From an uncultured Pelagibacteraceae bacterium (GTDB taxonomy: Bacteria; Pseudomonadota; Alphaproteobacteria; Pelagibacterales; Pelagibacteraceae), in the NCBI GenBank assembly GCA_902572475.1, contig CACGGB010000001.1, positions 62,001-126,000 on the forward strand: a stretch of DNA of 64,000 nucleotides. Reading direction: 5' to 3'. Every line of letters starts with the position of its first letter. Position 1 is the stretch's first letter. Of this stretch, positions 14,490 to 27,754 are shown in pieces. The notes under the pieces were generated by a model. It did not search any database and had not been told where the DNA came from. It saw only the letters and a list, made by a program, of their open reading frames with translations. Both the position numbers and the translations under genes were made by a program.

Positions 14490-15749
14490 CTAGTTAAATC
14501 TTTTTGAACTGTATGGAGATAAATCTAAATTAGTTTTTTCTCCTGCAACAATTCCAGAAATAATTTTGCCTGTTATAGCGCCTAATGTCCAGCCTAAATG
14601 TTGATGGCCAAAAGCATATATTATATTTTTGTTTTTTAATGAAGGGCCTAAAATAGGCAAAAAATCTGGTAAAGTGGGTCGGAAACCTAACCACTCATCC
14701 TCATGTTTTCCAAGTTGAGGTAAAAGCTCTTTCGCACATTTAACCACGTATTCAATTCTTTTTTTCGATGGAGGATTTTCTAGACCTCCTAACTCTACCG
14801 TTCCAACTGCTCTTAAGCCTTGATTCATTGGTGTCATACCAAAGCCACGATCCAAAAATATAACTGGTCTAGAAATAAGTCTATCCTGATCTTTGAAATG
14901 CACATGATATCCACGTTCGGTATCTAAGGGTATATTCTCTCCCAATTGATCTGTAAGTTTTTTTGAAAAGGCACCTGATGCAATTACTGTTTTTTCAAAT
15001 TTATATTCCTCATTTTCTGATTTGATAACCGTTTCATCTATAGTCAGTTGTTCTATGCTTTTTATGTTTGTTTGAATAAATTTGCCTCCTCTTTCTAAAT
15101 AAAGTTTAAATATCCTTTTTAATATTCCGTGTGGATCTCTGGCATGCATAGCGCTCTCATATATTACGCCCGCGTCAAAAACTGGTTTTAAATTAGGTTC
15201 TAGTTCAAGGACCTGTTTCTGAGTTAATAATTTCTGTTCAATTCCAAGCTCTTTGCGAACTTTTATCTCTAAGTTTCTGCTTTTTAAGTTTTTATTAGTC
15301 CAAACGTAAATAATTCCTCTCTTTTCAACTAAACCTTTGGTGTCTATTTCTTGAAATATTTCTTCATAGGCGTCATTTGAAAGACTTAAAATTTGATGCA
15401 TATATTTTGCTGTATGCATCATTGATTTTTGATTGCAATTCTTAAAATAATTCAAAAACCAATTAAACATTTTTGGAATATAATTCCATTTCAAAGCTAG
15501 AGGACCGTAAGAACTAACGAGCATTTTTGGAACATCATATAAAATATCTGGACGATTAAATTGCAAAACGGCGTAAGGTGAAAAATGTCCGGCATTTCCA
15601 TAAGACGCAGGTTTATATTCTGCAGATAAAGGGTCTTGACGATCAAATATTGTTACTGGAATACCTTTTTTTATCAATTGAAGGCCAGTACAAACTCCTT
15701 GAATTCCTGAACCAATTATACCAACTGACTTACATTTATAATTTTCCAT
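14490..15749 (-). CDS. FAD-dependent D-amino-acid dehydrogenase-like oxidoreductase (DadA family)
   Basis: Starting at MENYKCKSVGIIGSGIQGVC (ATG 15747-15749) this has 419 residues; a start nine codons upstream is also open. The N-terminal dinucleotide motif GIIGSGIQGVCTG binds FAD. YGNAGHFSPYAV and the C-terminal LGFRPTLPDFLPILGPS and FGHQHLGWTLGAITGKIIS match the DadA/DAO family. It would oxidise D-amino acids or related imino acids to 2-keto acids and pass electrons to the respiratory chain. Its neighbours encode an EamA transporter and a 2-keto-acid reductase, and upstream is the bactofilin gene. Confidence 0.87.
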   Translation of the reverse strand: MENYKCKSVGIIGSGIQGVCTGLQLIKKGIPVTIFDRQDPLSAEYKPASYGNAGHFSPYAVLQFNRPDILYDVPKMLVSSYGPLALKWNYIPKMFNWFLNYFKNCNQKSMMHTAKYMHQILSLSNDAYEEIFQEIDTKGLVEKRGIIYVWTNKNLKSRNLEIKVRKELGIEQKLLTQKQVLELEPNLKPVFDAGVIYESAMHARDPHGILKRIFKLYLERGGKFIQTNIKSIEQLTIDETVIKSENEEYKFEKTVIASGAFSKKLTDQLGENIPLDTERGYHVHFKDQDRLISRPVIFLDRGFGMTPMNQGLRAVGTVELGGLENPPSKKRIEYVVKCAKELLPQLGKHEDEWLGFRPTLPDFLPILGPSLKNKNIIYAFGHQHLGWTLGAITGKIISGIVAGEKTNLDLSPYSSKRFN

Positions 15750-15794
15750 AAGGAAATTATATTTCAATATCAACAATAATTGTAGTGCGGTAGA

Positions 15795-16259
15795 TTAGGC
15801 TAGTACTTCTTTGTTTACAACTTCTGGTCTGTCTTCAGCCTCGGAAGGTTCTTTTTTATCTTTTTTCTTAAATAAGAAGTCACCTGTTAAAGTAGATTTA
15901 GATTTATTAGTTTTTTTTATATAGCCATCAATATCTGCGCCATTTTCAGTTTTTAAATTGTTACCAAACTCTATGTCTCCTTTTACTGTGCCAGTAGATC
16001 CTATGACTATATCTTGACCTGAAACTTTGCCATCTAAGTGGCCATGAATTTCAACGTGCTCACCTTCAATTGTTCCGGTAATTGATCCAGTCTCTCTAAT
16101 TATAATCTCTTTTGAATAAACTGGACCTTTTACTAAACCAGCTACATCAATAGCTCCCGAGCTATTTATTGTTCCTTCGATGCTTACTGTCTCACTAATT
16201 AAAGATCTTTCTGAATCTGTGAGTTTATTTTTTTTGTCTCCAAACATATATTTTTTCAT
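15795..16259 (-). CDS. Bactofilin (polymer-forming cytoskeletal protein)
   Basis: This 154-residue protein has the bactofilin (DUF583) core of short repeating beta-helix units, about residues 22-110: SVEGTINSSGAIDVAG, IIRETGSITGTIEGEHVEIHG, IVIGSTGTVKGDIEFG. Charged, disordered tails flank it. Bactofilins form nucleotide-independent filaments that recruit wall enzymes and set curvature or appendage sites. It lies 64 bp downstream of rodA on the same strand as the whole mreBCD-mrdA-rodA block, supporting a shape role. Confidence 0.9.
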   Translation of the reverse strand: MKKYMFGDKKNKLTDSERSLISETVSIEGTINSSGAIDVAGLVKGPVYSKEIIIRETGSITGTIEGEHVEIHGHLDGKVSGQDIVIGSTGTVKGDIEFGNNLKTENGADIDGYIKKTNKSKSTLTGDFLFKKKDKKEPSEAEDRPEVVNKEVLA

Positions 16260-16323
16260 AAACTAATCACCTCTTTAGATAATATACAAGTATTTATTAA
16301 AATCAAATTTGACCAAAATAGGT

Positions 16324-17448
16324 TTAATTTACAGGGGTATCTTTGTAAACTCTACAAGACATAGCCACGCCTAAACCAAACATAATTGCCATCATAGATG
16401 ATCCCCCGTACGACATAATTGGTAATGGAGAGCCTACAATAGGTAATAAACCCAATACCATCATCATATTTACAACTACATATATGAAAAAAGCAGTTGC
16501 AAAACTATAACAGTATAATTTTCCAAAATCACTTCGAGTTACATTTCCTATTAAAACTAATCTCCAAACTATAATTCCGTAAAGTAACAAAATCAATAAT
16601 GATCCAAAAAAACCAAACTCTTCTGAAAAAAGTGTGAAGATAAAATCAGTATGTTTTTCCGGTAGATAATCTAAATAACTTTGTGAACCCTGTAAAAAAC
16701 CTTTACCAAATAAACCTCCAGATCCAATAGCAATTTTTGACTGTATAATCTGATATCCTGCTCCTAAAGGATCTTTTTCTGGATTAAGAAAAGTTAATAT
16801 CCTTGACTTTTGGTAAGGTTTCAAAAAGGAGATTGCTATTGGCAAAAGTGCAAGAAATGCCAAACCAGAAAAAGTGAAAAATTTTACTCTCACACCTGCT
16901 AACCAAGCTACAGTAAGACCACCAGCAGCAATTAAGATAGAAGTTCCTAGATCTGGTTGTGTAGCTACTAAAAGTACAGGTGCAACTAAAACAACTACTG
17001 GTAAGAATAAATATTTTAAACTATTCAGATTTTCTATTGAGGTACGATGATAGTATTTAGCTAAGAATAAAATTAATCCAATTTTCATAAGCTCAGATGG
17101 TTGGAGATTCATAAAATATAAATCTAACCATCTCTTTGAACCTGAAGAAGTAAGTCCAAAATATTTTACTCCAAGCAATAATAAAAAAATTAAAATATAA
17201 ATTAAATAACTTTGACTATGCCAAAATCTAATTTGTATGAAGGAAAATACTAAAAACATTGCAAAGAAAACAAAAAACCTAAGTATATGACTATTAGTAT
17301 GATATTTAAATTCTCCTCCATCAGTTGAATACATTGCCAAAATGCTTACCAACCCAAGTATAAAAATTGAACAAACTAAAATATAATCAATAGATAAAAT
17401 TTTATCTTTTAAACTGAGTGAAGATTGAATTGATCTTGATCTATACAT
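16324..17448 (-). CDS. rodA: Peptidoglycan glycosyltransferase RodA (MrdB)
   Basis: This 374-residue SEDS protein has about ten membrane helices. Landmarks are SGSKRWLDLYFMNLQPSELMKI, PDLGTSILI, LGAGYQIIQSKIAIGSGG, EKHTDFIFTLFSEEFGF and the C-terminal GLLPIVGSPLPIMSYGGSS. It polymerises lipid II glycans during elongation with its partner PBP2, whose gene is immediately upstream with a one-base overlap. A second SEDS gene (ftsW) lies at 51095. Confidence 0.94.
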   Translation of the reverse strand: MYRSRSIQSSLSLKDKILSIDYILVCSIFILGLVSILAMYSTDGGEFKYHTNSHILRFFVFFAMFLVFSFIQIRFWHSQSYLIYILIFLLLLGVKYFGLTSSGSKRWLDLYFMNLQPSELMKIGLILFLAKYYHRTSIENLNSLKYLFLPVVVLVAPVLLVATQPDLGTSILIAAGGLTVAWLAGVRVKFFTFSGLAFLALLPIAISFLKPYQKSRILTFLNPEKDPLGAGYQIIQSKIAIGSGGLFGKGFLQGSQSYLDYLPEKHTDFIFTLFSEEFGFFGSLLILLLYGIIVWRLVLIGNVTRSDFGKLYCYSFATAFFIYVVVNMMMVLGLLPIVGSPLPIMSYGGSSMMAIMFGLGVAMSCRVYKDTPVN

Positions 17449-19382
17449 TAAACTGATTCTCCCGTGAGGCTGTTTATACGTTGTCTTAAGTCATGGCGTT
17501 CGAGAACTTTTTTTATAACTTTTTTTGCTATAGGAGCGGCTGCTTTTCCACCTGATCCTCCATGTTCTACTAAAACGCTGATTGCATACTTAGGATCATT
17601 ATATGGAGCAAAGGCTACAAACAACGCGTGATCTCTATCTTTGTAAGGTAAGCTTTCTTGTTTAACTTCTGCCTCACGCTGAGCTTCAGTAAATCTTTTA
17701 ATTTGTGATGAACCTGTTTTGCCAGCAAAGGTAAACTTTTTGTTTTCTAATCTATGCCTGTAGGAAGTTCCACCAGGTTCATTAGATGAAGAAAACATTG
17801 CGTCTTTAATTAAATTAATATGCTCTTGGTTTTTAAATAATGGTTTTAAATTAAAATTAGAAACTAATAGATCTGTTGGTAAAGGATCATTAGGATTCTC
17901 ATTTTTATATTTAATATAATCTCTTAATTTATTATTTTTTTCATCGAAAATTATTCTTGGTTTTATCTCAAAACCTCCATTAGCAATTTGTGCGGTCATT
18001 AAACAAAGTTGTAATGGTGTGCTTTGAAAATAACCTTGACCTATTCCAGAATGTAAAGTCTCTCCCAAATACCAATTTTGACCTATAAATTTTTTTTTCC
18101 ATTTTGTATTAGGAACTACACCTGCTTTCTCTTCGATAAAACCATTTAAAACTTTTTTACCCAAGCCAAATCTTTTAGCAGTTTCAGATAATCGGTCTAC
18201 TCCAAGTTTTCTTGCTACTTCATAAAAATAAACATCGCAAGATCTTTGTATTCCTTTTCTAAGATTTACTATTCCATGTCCGTCTTTTTCCCAACAATGA
18301 AATTTTTCCCCATAAAGCTCAATTTTTCCTTTGCAAGTGAAGGTGTCTAAAGGTTTAATTATACCATTTTCAAGAGCACTCAATGCTACCAGAGTTTTAA
18401 TTGTTGAGCCTGGAGGATACAATCCTGAAAGTGTTTTGTTTGTCAAAGGTCTCTTTTCATTTTTAATTAAGCTATCCCAGTAATTTTTTTTTAAGCCATG
18501 AACAAATTCATTTGGTTCAAATGTTGGGGAAGATACCATAGATACAATATCTCCGTTATAAACGTCCATAACACAAACAGCTGCAGCCTTATCCTTTAAA
18601 AGCTCACTAGTAAACTTTTGGACTTCGAAATCTAAAGTCGTCTTAAAACTTTTTCCTGATTGACCTTCATTAATTAAAATTTGTTTAATTCTTTTTCCAA
18701 ACGCGTTTACTTCGTACCTTTGGAAGCCAATTTTTCCTATAATTTCTTCATCTAATTTTCTCTCTAGTCCAGTTTTACCTATGCTCATTCCTGGTACATG
18801 CAAATCTTTTAAATATTTCTTAGTTTGTAAATCTTTTGCACTGACTTGAGACACGTAACCTAATATATGTGCAGAGGAATTATCGGGGTACATTCTAGCA
18901 ACCGAAACTACTGGTTTTACACCATCTAACTCATGTAAAAATAAATTTAATCTAGAAAATTCTGACCAAGTTACATTATCTGAGATAATAATTGGTTCCC
19001 AAGGTTTTTGTTTAGCAATAACTCTTTTCAAATAAAAAAGTTTTTTATCTGTGATATTTAAAATTGTTTTTAATCTAACAAATAATTTTTCAATATCTTT
19101 TGAATTTTCAGGAATCAAGTGAACTTGATAAACTTGTTCATTAGATGCTATTTCTTTATCATAAAAATCTTTAATTACACCTCTTTCAGGAGCTAACTTC
19201 CACTCTCTAAATCTATTTTTATCCGAGAGCGTTTTATACTTAGTTCTCTCATTAATTTGTAACGAGACGAGTCTTCCTACAATACCAAACATCACAATAG
19301 CTTTGGCCGCTGTTAGTAAAAACATTCTTCTACTTATTAATTTTGATTTGATTACTGTACTTCCAGAACTTGGGCTAAGCAT
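17448..19382 (-). CDS. mrdA: Penicillin-binding protein 2 (transpeptidase MrdA)
   Basis: This 644-residue class B PBP has one N-terminal membrane segment (about residues 18-42), a pedestal domain (PERGVIKDFYDKEIASN) and a transpeptidase domain. Active-site motifs are YPPGSTIKT with the nucleophilic Ser near 327, SCD at the SxN position (E. coli PBP2 has SSD there) and GKTGSSQ. It cross-links peptidoglycan during elongation with RodA under MreBCD control. It overlaps mreD by 8 bp and rodA by one. Confidence 0.94.
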   Translation of the reverse strand: MLSPSSGSTVIKSKLISRRMFLLTAAKAIVMFGIVGRLVSLQINERTKYKTLSDKNRFREWKLAPERGVIKDFYDKEIASNEQVYQVHLIPENSKDIEKLFVRLKTILNITDKKLFYLKRVIAKQKPWEPIIISDNVTWSEFSRLNLFLHELDGVKPVVSVARMYPDNSSAHILGYVSQVSAKDLQTKKYLKDLHVPGMSIGKTGLERKLDEEIIGKIGFQRYEVNAFGKRIKQILINEGQSGKSFKTTLDFEVQKFTSELLKDKAAAVCVMDVYNGDIVSMVSSPTFEPNEFVHGLKKNYWDSLIKNEKRPLTNKTLSGLYPPGSTIKTLVALSALENGIIKPLDTFTCKGKIELYGEKFHCWEKDGHGIVNLRKGIQRSCDVYFYEVARKLGVDRLSETAKRFGLGKKVLNGFIEEKAGVVPNTKWKKKFIGQNWYLGETLHSGIGQGYFQSTPLQLCLMTAQIANGGFEIKPRIIFDEKNNKLRDYIKYKNENPNDPLPTDLLVSNFNLKPLFKNQEHINLIKDAMFSSSNEPGGTSYRHRLENKKFTFAGKTGSSQIKRFTEAQREAEVKQESLPYKDRDHALFVAFAPYNDPKYAISVLVEHGGSGGKAAAPIAKKVIKKVLERHDLRQRINSLTGESV

Positions 19383-19887
19383 CTCGTGTTCCTACAAATG
19401 TCATTAGATAAATATTAAATAGAAACCAAAAAACTGGAAACATAAACAATGTAAAAAACATATTATATCCAATTTTTGAGTAAGTGAATGATAGATCTGA
19501 AAAATTATTTAAAAGTGAAAAGAACAAAATATTTGAAAAAATCATAGCCATAAAAAAAGTAAACCAATCAGAGGCTATAGTGGTATTTACACTTTTATTA
19601 CGCACATAAGTCCCAACAAATATAATAATTAGATAAGATAGAGAGCTTATTCCTAATGGAAATCCCATGACAACATCATTAATCAGCCCAGCTAAAAAAA
19701 TATGTCCGTTTGCCATGATCTCAGGTCTCTTCAAAACCCAGAAATAAATTAATATAATTTGAAAATTAAGTGTAAAGATTTCAAAAATATTTTCCAAATT
19801 TGTATCAACTTCACTTATGCAAAGATAATAAAGTAAAATAAGAGGGCCAGAATTGTAGATCTTGTTTAATATTGATGTTTTAGCCAT
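19375..19887 (-). CDS. mreD: Rod shape-determining protein MreD
   Basis: This 170-residue protein has about five membrane segments and the MreD hallmark FLAGLINDVVMGFPLGISSLSYL in the middle (about residues 84-106). MreD is poorly conserved, so its place between mreC and mrdA is the strongest support. It links MreC to the elongation complex in the inner membrane. Start and stop overlap both neighbours by 1 to 8 bases. Confidence 0.9.
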   Translation of the reverse strand: MAKTSILNKIYNSGPLILLYYLCISEVDTNLENIFEIFTLNFQIILIYFWVLKRPEIMANGHIFLAGLINDVVMGFPLGISSLSYLIIIFVGTYVRNKSVNTTIASDWFTFFMAMIFSNILFFSLLNNFSDLSFTYSKIGYNMFFTLFMFPVFWFLFNIYLMTFVGTRDA

Positions 19888-20732
19888 TACAGGCCTTCCT
19901 TTTTTAGCAAATTTAAATTTACTGTCACAAAGGAAAGTTGATTTGGATCCACAAATAACTCTATATCTCCTTGGTCATTAGTTTTGCCTATAGGTGTTCC
20001 AGGTGTAAATATTCCATCTTTACCAGATGCAAAAATATTTAAATCTTCAATGATTTCATAATCTTCAGGTAAATATTCTAAAATTGGATTAGTTGTACCG
20101 CTACCAGATAGAATTGCTTGCGTTCCCTCATCAAGTGTTACAGGTATTCTGCTATTTAAGTCATTCAATAATAAAACTCTAGATGACAAATAATTTGTCT
20201 CAACAACTCTACCAATTAAATAATTATCCTTTGTAACTGGCATTCCTTTAAGAACACCTGCTCTGGTTCCTTTATTGATTACTATTGACTTTAAAAAAGG
20301 ACTATTTTTATCAACTAAAACTTTAGCTAGTAAAATATTGCTTAAATTTTTATTAAAATATTCAGTTTCTAAAATTTTTTGTAAATTTTTATTTTCATCT
20401 TGTAAAAACTCAACGTTCAATTCGAGTGATTTAAATTTCTCAATTTCTGCTCTTAATCTTTTATTTTCTTCTATAACATTAAAATAATTTGAAAGATCTT
20501 TACTTGCTTGAGGAAAAAATCGAGTAGGTGTAGAAGCTAAAAAAGTTACTCTATAAACTACGTCATTAATAAAACCTCTAACAGGTTTAGTAAATTTTAC
20601 TCCATAAACATCTAGGAAAAAAATTATTAAAGCTAAAAAAATTAGAGAGAGGACTGAAAATTTTTGAGCTCCTCCTCTTTGAAGAAGAGCAGAACGAAAA
20701 GCTATGCTAAAATCATCTCTACTTACTGACAT
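19887..20732 (-). CDS. mreC: Rod shape-determining protein MreC
   Basis: This 281-residue protein has a short cytoplasmic N-terminus, one membrane helix (about 24-45), a coiled-coil stretch (about 70-115, EENKRLRAEIEKFKSLELNVE) and the periplasmic double beta-barrel domain. NKGTRAGVLKGMPVTKDNYLIGRV, RVLLLNDLNSRIPVTL and the following GTQAILSG are typical. It activates PBP2/RodA in the periplasm. It follows mreB after 18 bp. Confidence 0.93.
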   Translation of the reverse strand: MSVSRDDFSIAFRSALLQRGGAQKFSVLSLIFLALIIFFLDVYGVKFTKPVRGFINDVVYRVTFLASTPTRFFPQASKDLSNYFNVIEENKRLRAEIEKFKSLELNVEFLQDENKNLQKILETEYFNKNLSNILLAKVLVDKNSPFLKSIVINKGTRAGVLKGMPVTKDNYLIGRVVETNYLSSRVLLLNDLNSRIPVTLDEGTQAILSGSGTTNPILEYLPEDYEIIEDLNIFASGKDGIFTPGTPIGKTNDQGDIELFVDPNQLSFVTVNLNLLKKEGL

Positions 20733-20750
20733 TTATTTTTTAAAAATAAA

Positions 20751-23358
<2,608 letters not shown>

Positions 23359-23390
23359 AGCTAAATTAATGTAAAAATTTAAAGCACCTT

Positions 23391-23418
23391 ATATTACAAT
23401 CAAAGCTAGAATTTGCAA
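23391..23418 (-). promoter_or_regulatory. Possible promoter of leuA
   Basis: On the minus strand TTGCAA (23413-23418) is followed after 16 bp by TAATAT (23391-23396), about 33 bp before the leuA start. In DNA this AT-rich such matches arise by chance, so the call rests mainly on the presence of a 102-bp gap in an otherwise tight operon. No leader peptide rich in leucine codons was seen. Confidence 0.35.
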
Positions 23419-23460
23419 ATAATTATGTAGCTCTAGATAGTGCTAAAGACTCAGATTGGG

Positions 23461-25030
<1,570 letters not shown>

Positions 25031-25031
<1 letters not shown>

Positions 25032-26797
25032 TAAACTAAAATTTTCCCTTCGTCAGAAATTTCCTTTTCTTCTTCAGGGCCAAGAATCATTTGATTGTGT
25101 GGTTTGCCTGAAGGTATCATAGGAAAACAATTTTCAGCTTTATCTACAACACAATCAAATATCACTGGTTTATCGATATTAATCATTTCCTTAATTTTTT
25201 CGTCTAATTCGTTCGGTGTTTTAGCTCTGATACCAATACACCCGTAAGACTCTGCGAGTTTTACAAAGTCTGGCAAAGCAGCCGTATAACTTTCGGAATA
25301 ATTCTTTTCATGCAAGAGTTCTTGCCACTGTCTCACCATTCCCATGTATTCATTATTTAAAATAAATATTTTTATCGGTAATCTGTATTGTACTGCTGTA
25401 GACATTTCTTGCATTGTCATTAAAACAGATGCTTCGCCAGCAATATCAACAACTAATTTTCCAGGATTTGCTATTTGAACTCCAATTGCAGCAGGAAGTC
25501 CATATCCCATTGTTCCAAGGCCTCCAGATGTCATCCATCTGTTAGGTTTATTAAATTTATAATGTTGAGCTGCCCACATTTGATGTTGCCCAACCTCAGT
25601 TGTTATAAAAGTATCTTGGTTTTTGGTTAACTCATATAATCTTTGTACAGCATGCTGAGGCTTGATAACTTTTTCGCTATTAATGAAATTTAAAGATTTT
25701 TTTTCTCTCCATTTTTCAATTTGTTCCCACCATTTTGATGTTTTTTGCTTGTTTGAGTTAACAAAGTTTTTATTTTTTTCTTTAAATCTTTTGATCAATG
25801 ATTTTAAAAGTTCTGTTACATCACTTACAATTGCTAGATCAACTTTAATATTTTTCCCAATAGAAGATGGATCAATATCGACATGTATTTTCTTTGAACC
25901 AGGTGAAAATTCATCTACCTTCCCTGTAATTCTATCATCAAACCTTGCGCCAATATTTATCATTAAGTCACAATCATGCATCGCATTATTTGCTTCGTAA
26001 GTCCCGTGCATACCAAGCATACCCAAAAATTGCGGATCGTCACCAGGATAAGCACCAAGTCCTTGTAAAGTTGAAGTAATTGGAAAACCAGTTAATGAAA
26101 TTAATTCTCTTAAATATTTACTCGCTTCAGGTCCGGAGTTAATGACTCCGCCTCCAGTATAAAAAATAGGCTTCGAAGATTTTTTCATTAAATCAATAAA
26201 TTTATCTAACTCTGAATTAGATATTTTATGAGTAGTTTTACCATTAAGCTTTTTTTTAAGTGTATTCTTAAAAAATTTGTATTTACCTTTTTTAAATTGT
26301 ATGTCTTTTGGAATATCAACTAAAACTGGTCCAGGTCTTCCTGTAGTTGCTACTTCAAAAGCTAAATGTAAAATTCTTGAAAGATCATTTACATCTTTCA
26401 CCAGCCAATTATGTTTTGTACAAGGTCGCGTTATCCCAGTTGTATCACATTCTTGAAATGCATCAGTTCCTATTAAATGAGTTGGTACTTGTCCTGATAT
26501 GCAAACAAGAGGTATTGAGTCCATGTAAGCATCAGTTAAAGCTGTTACTGCGTTAGTAGCACCGGGTCCAGAAGTAACTAATAAAACTCCTGGCTTACCA
26601 CTTGACCTCGCATACCCCTCAGCAGAGTGACCAGCACCTTGCTCGTGTCTTGCTAAAATATGTTTTATAGATTTATGATTTTTTAATTCATCATAAATTG
26701 GCAATACAGCACCTCCGGGATAGCCAAAAATGTATTCTACTTTTTGGTCCTCTAGTGCTTTAAATACAATTTCTGCTCCACTCAATAATTTTGGCAT
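25031..26797 (-). CDS. ilvB: Acetolactate synthase large (catalytic) subunit
   Basis: This 588-residue ThDP enzyme has the three-domain AHAS layout. YIFGYPGGAVLPIYDEL with RHEQGAGHSAEGYAR holds the catalytic glutamate, VLLVTSGPGATNAVTALTDAYMDS is typical, and the C-terminal domain has WMTSGGLGTMGYGLPAAIG then the ThDP/Mg segment IAGEASVLMTMQE. It makes acetolactate from pyruvate. It is first in the ilv set and lies 37 bp downstream of miaA, so transcription may continue from further upstream. Confidence 0.97.
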
Positions 26798-26834
26798 TCT
26801 TACAATCTAGCCTAGAAATGGATTGCGTCAAGTT

Positions 26835-27752
26835 TTAGCTTACAACTTTTAATGATTTTTCTAAAAGATTTGATAAATTTTTCGAATATAGCTTATTCCA
26901 ATTCTTCATATGGCCTCTAGCCCATGTATTTTGTCTTTTTGCATATTGTCTAGTTTTTATATTGATGAGATCCTTGCACTGCTCTAGAGAAATGGATCCC
27001 TTTAAAAAATCATTAATTTCTTGAACACCTATTAATTTATTAACTGACAAATTTTTATTTATCTTAAGCCTGTTGAATTTCTTTACCTCATTTATGCATT
27101 TATTCCTAAACATCTGTTCAGTTCTAATAGAAATTTTTTTAAGTAATAATTCCCTAGGAGGTTCAATAAAAATTTTTTTGATTTCAAAATCTAAAAAATC
27201 CGATTTTGTATTAGCAAACCAATCAAATAAAGATTTTTTAGTTTTTAACTTTACTTCATATGCTCTTTGCAATCTTTGAGGGTCAGTTTGAATTATTTTA
27301 TACTTAATTTTTGGATCAAGATTTAATAGTTGCTTATAAAATCTTTTTATTCCAAGTTTTTTGTACAAATTTCTCACTTTATTTCTAGTTTTTTTGTCGA
27401 TGTTAGGAATTTTACTTATACCTTTAGTAATAGTATTAAAATATAAACCAGTTCCACCAACAATTATCGGAACTTTTTTCTTTTTTAAACAAATTTTAAT
27501 TTTTTTTTTTGCTTGTTTGAGCCAATCACCTGCAGAAAAATGTTTTTTTACAGAAATAATTCCATAAAGATGATGTTTAACTTTACGCATTTGAACTGTG
27601 CCTGGTCGAGAAGATAAAATTGTAAACTCTTTAAAAACTTGCATACTATCTGCATTAATAATCTCACCATTTATTTTTTTTGCTAATTTTATTGCTAAAT
27701 TTGATTTTCCTGACGCTGTTGGTCCTGCTAATAATATTAACTTTTTAGACAA
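26835..27752 (-). CDS. miaA: tRNA dimethylallyltransferase
   Basis: This 305-residue protein begins with the P-loop LLAGPTASGKSNLAIKLAKK and has NADSMQVFKEFTILSSRPG, VGGTGLYFNTITKGI and the TRQYAKRQNTWARG C-terminal motif of MiaA. It adds the dimethylallyl group to A37 of tRNAs that read UNN codons. hfq, a frequent neighbour of miaA elsewhere, is absent here; instead the protease gene lies two bases upstream. Confidence 0.96.
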   Translation of the reverse strand: MSKKLILLAGPTASGKSNLAIKLAKKINGEIINADSMQVFKEFTILSSRPGTVQMRKVKHHLYGIISVKKHFSAGDWLKQAKKKIKICLKKKKVPIIVGGTGLYFNTITKGISKIPNIDKKTRNKVRNLYKKLGIKRFYKQLLNLDPKIKYKIIQTDPQRLQRAYEVKLKTKKSLFDWFANTKSDFLDFEIKKIFIEPPRELLLKKISIRTEQMFRNKCINEVKKFNRLKINKNLSVNKLIGVQEINDFLKGSISLEQCKDLINIKTRQYAKRQNTWARGHMKNWNKLYSKNLSNLLEKSLKVVS

Positions 27753-27754
27753 GA

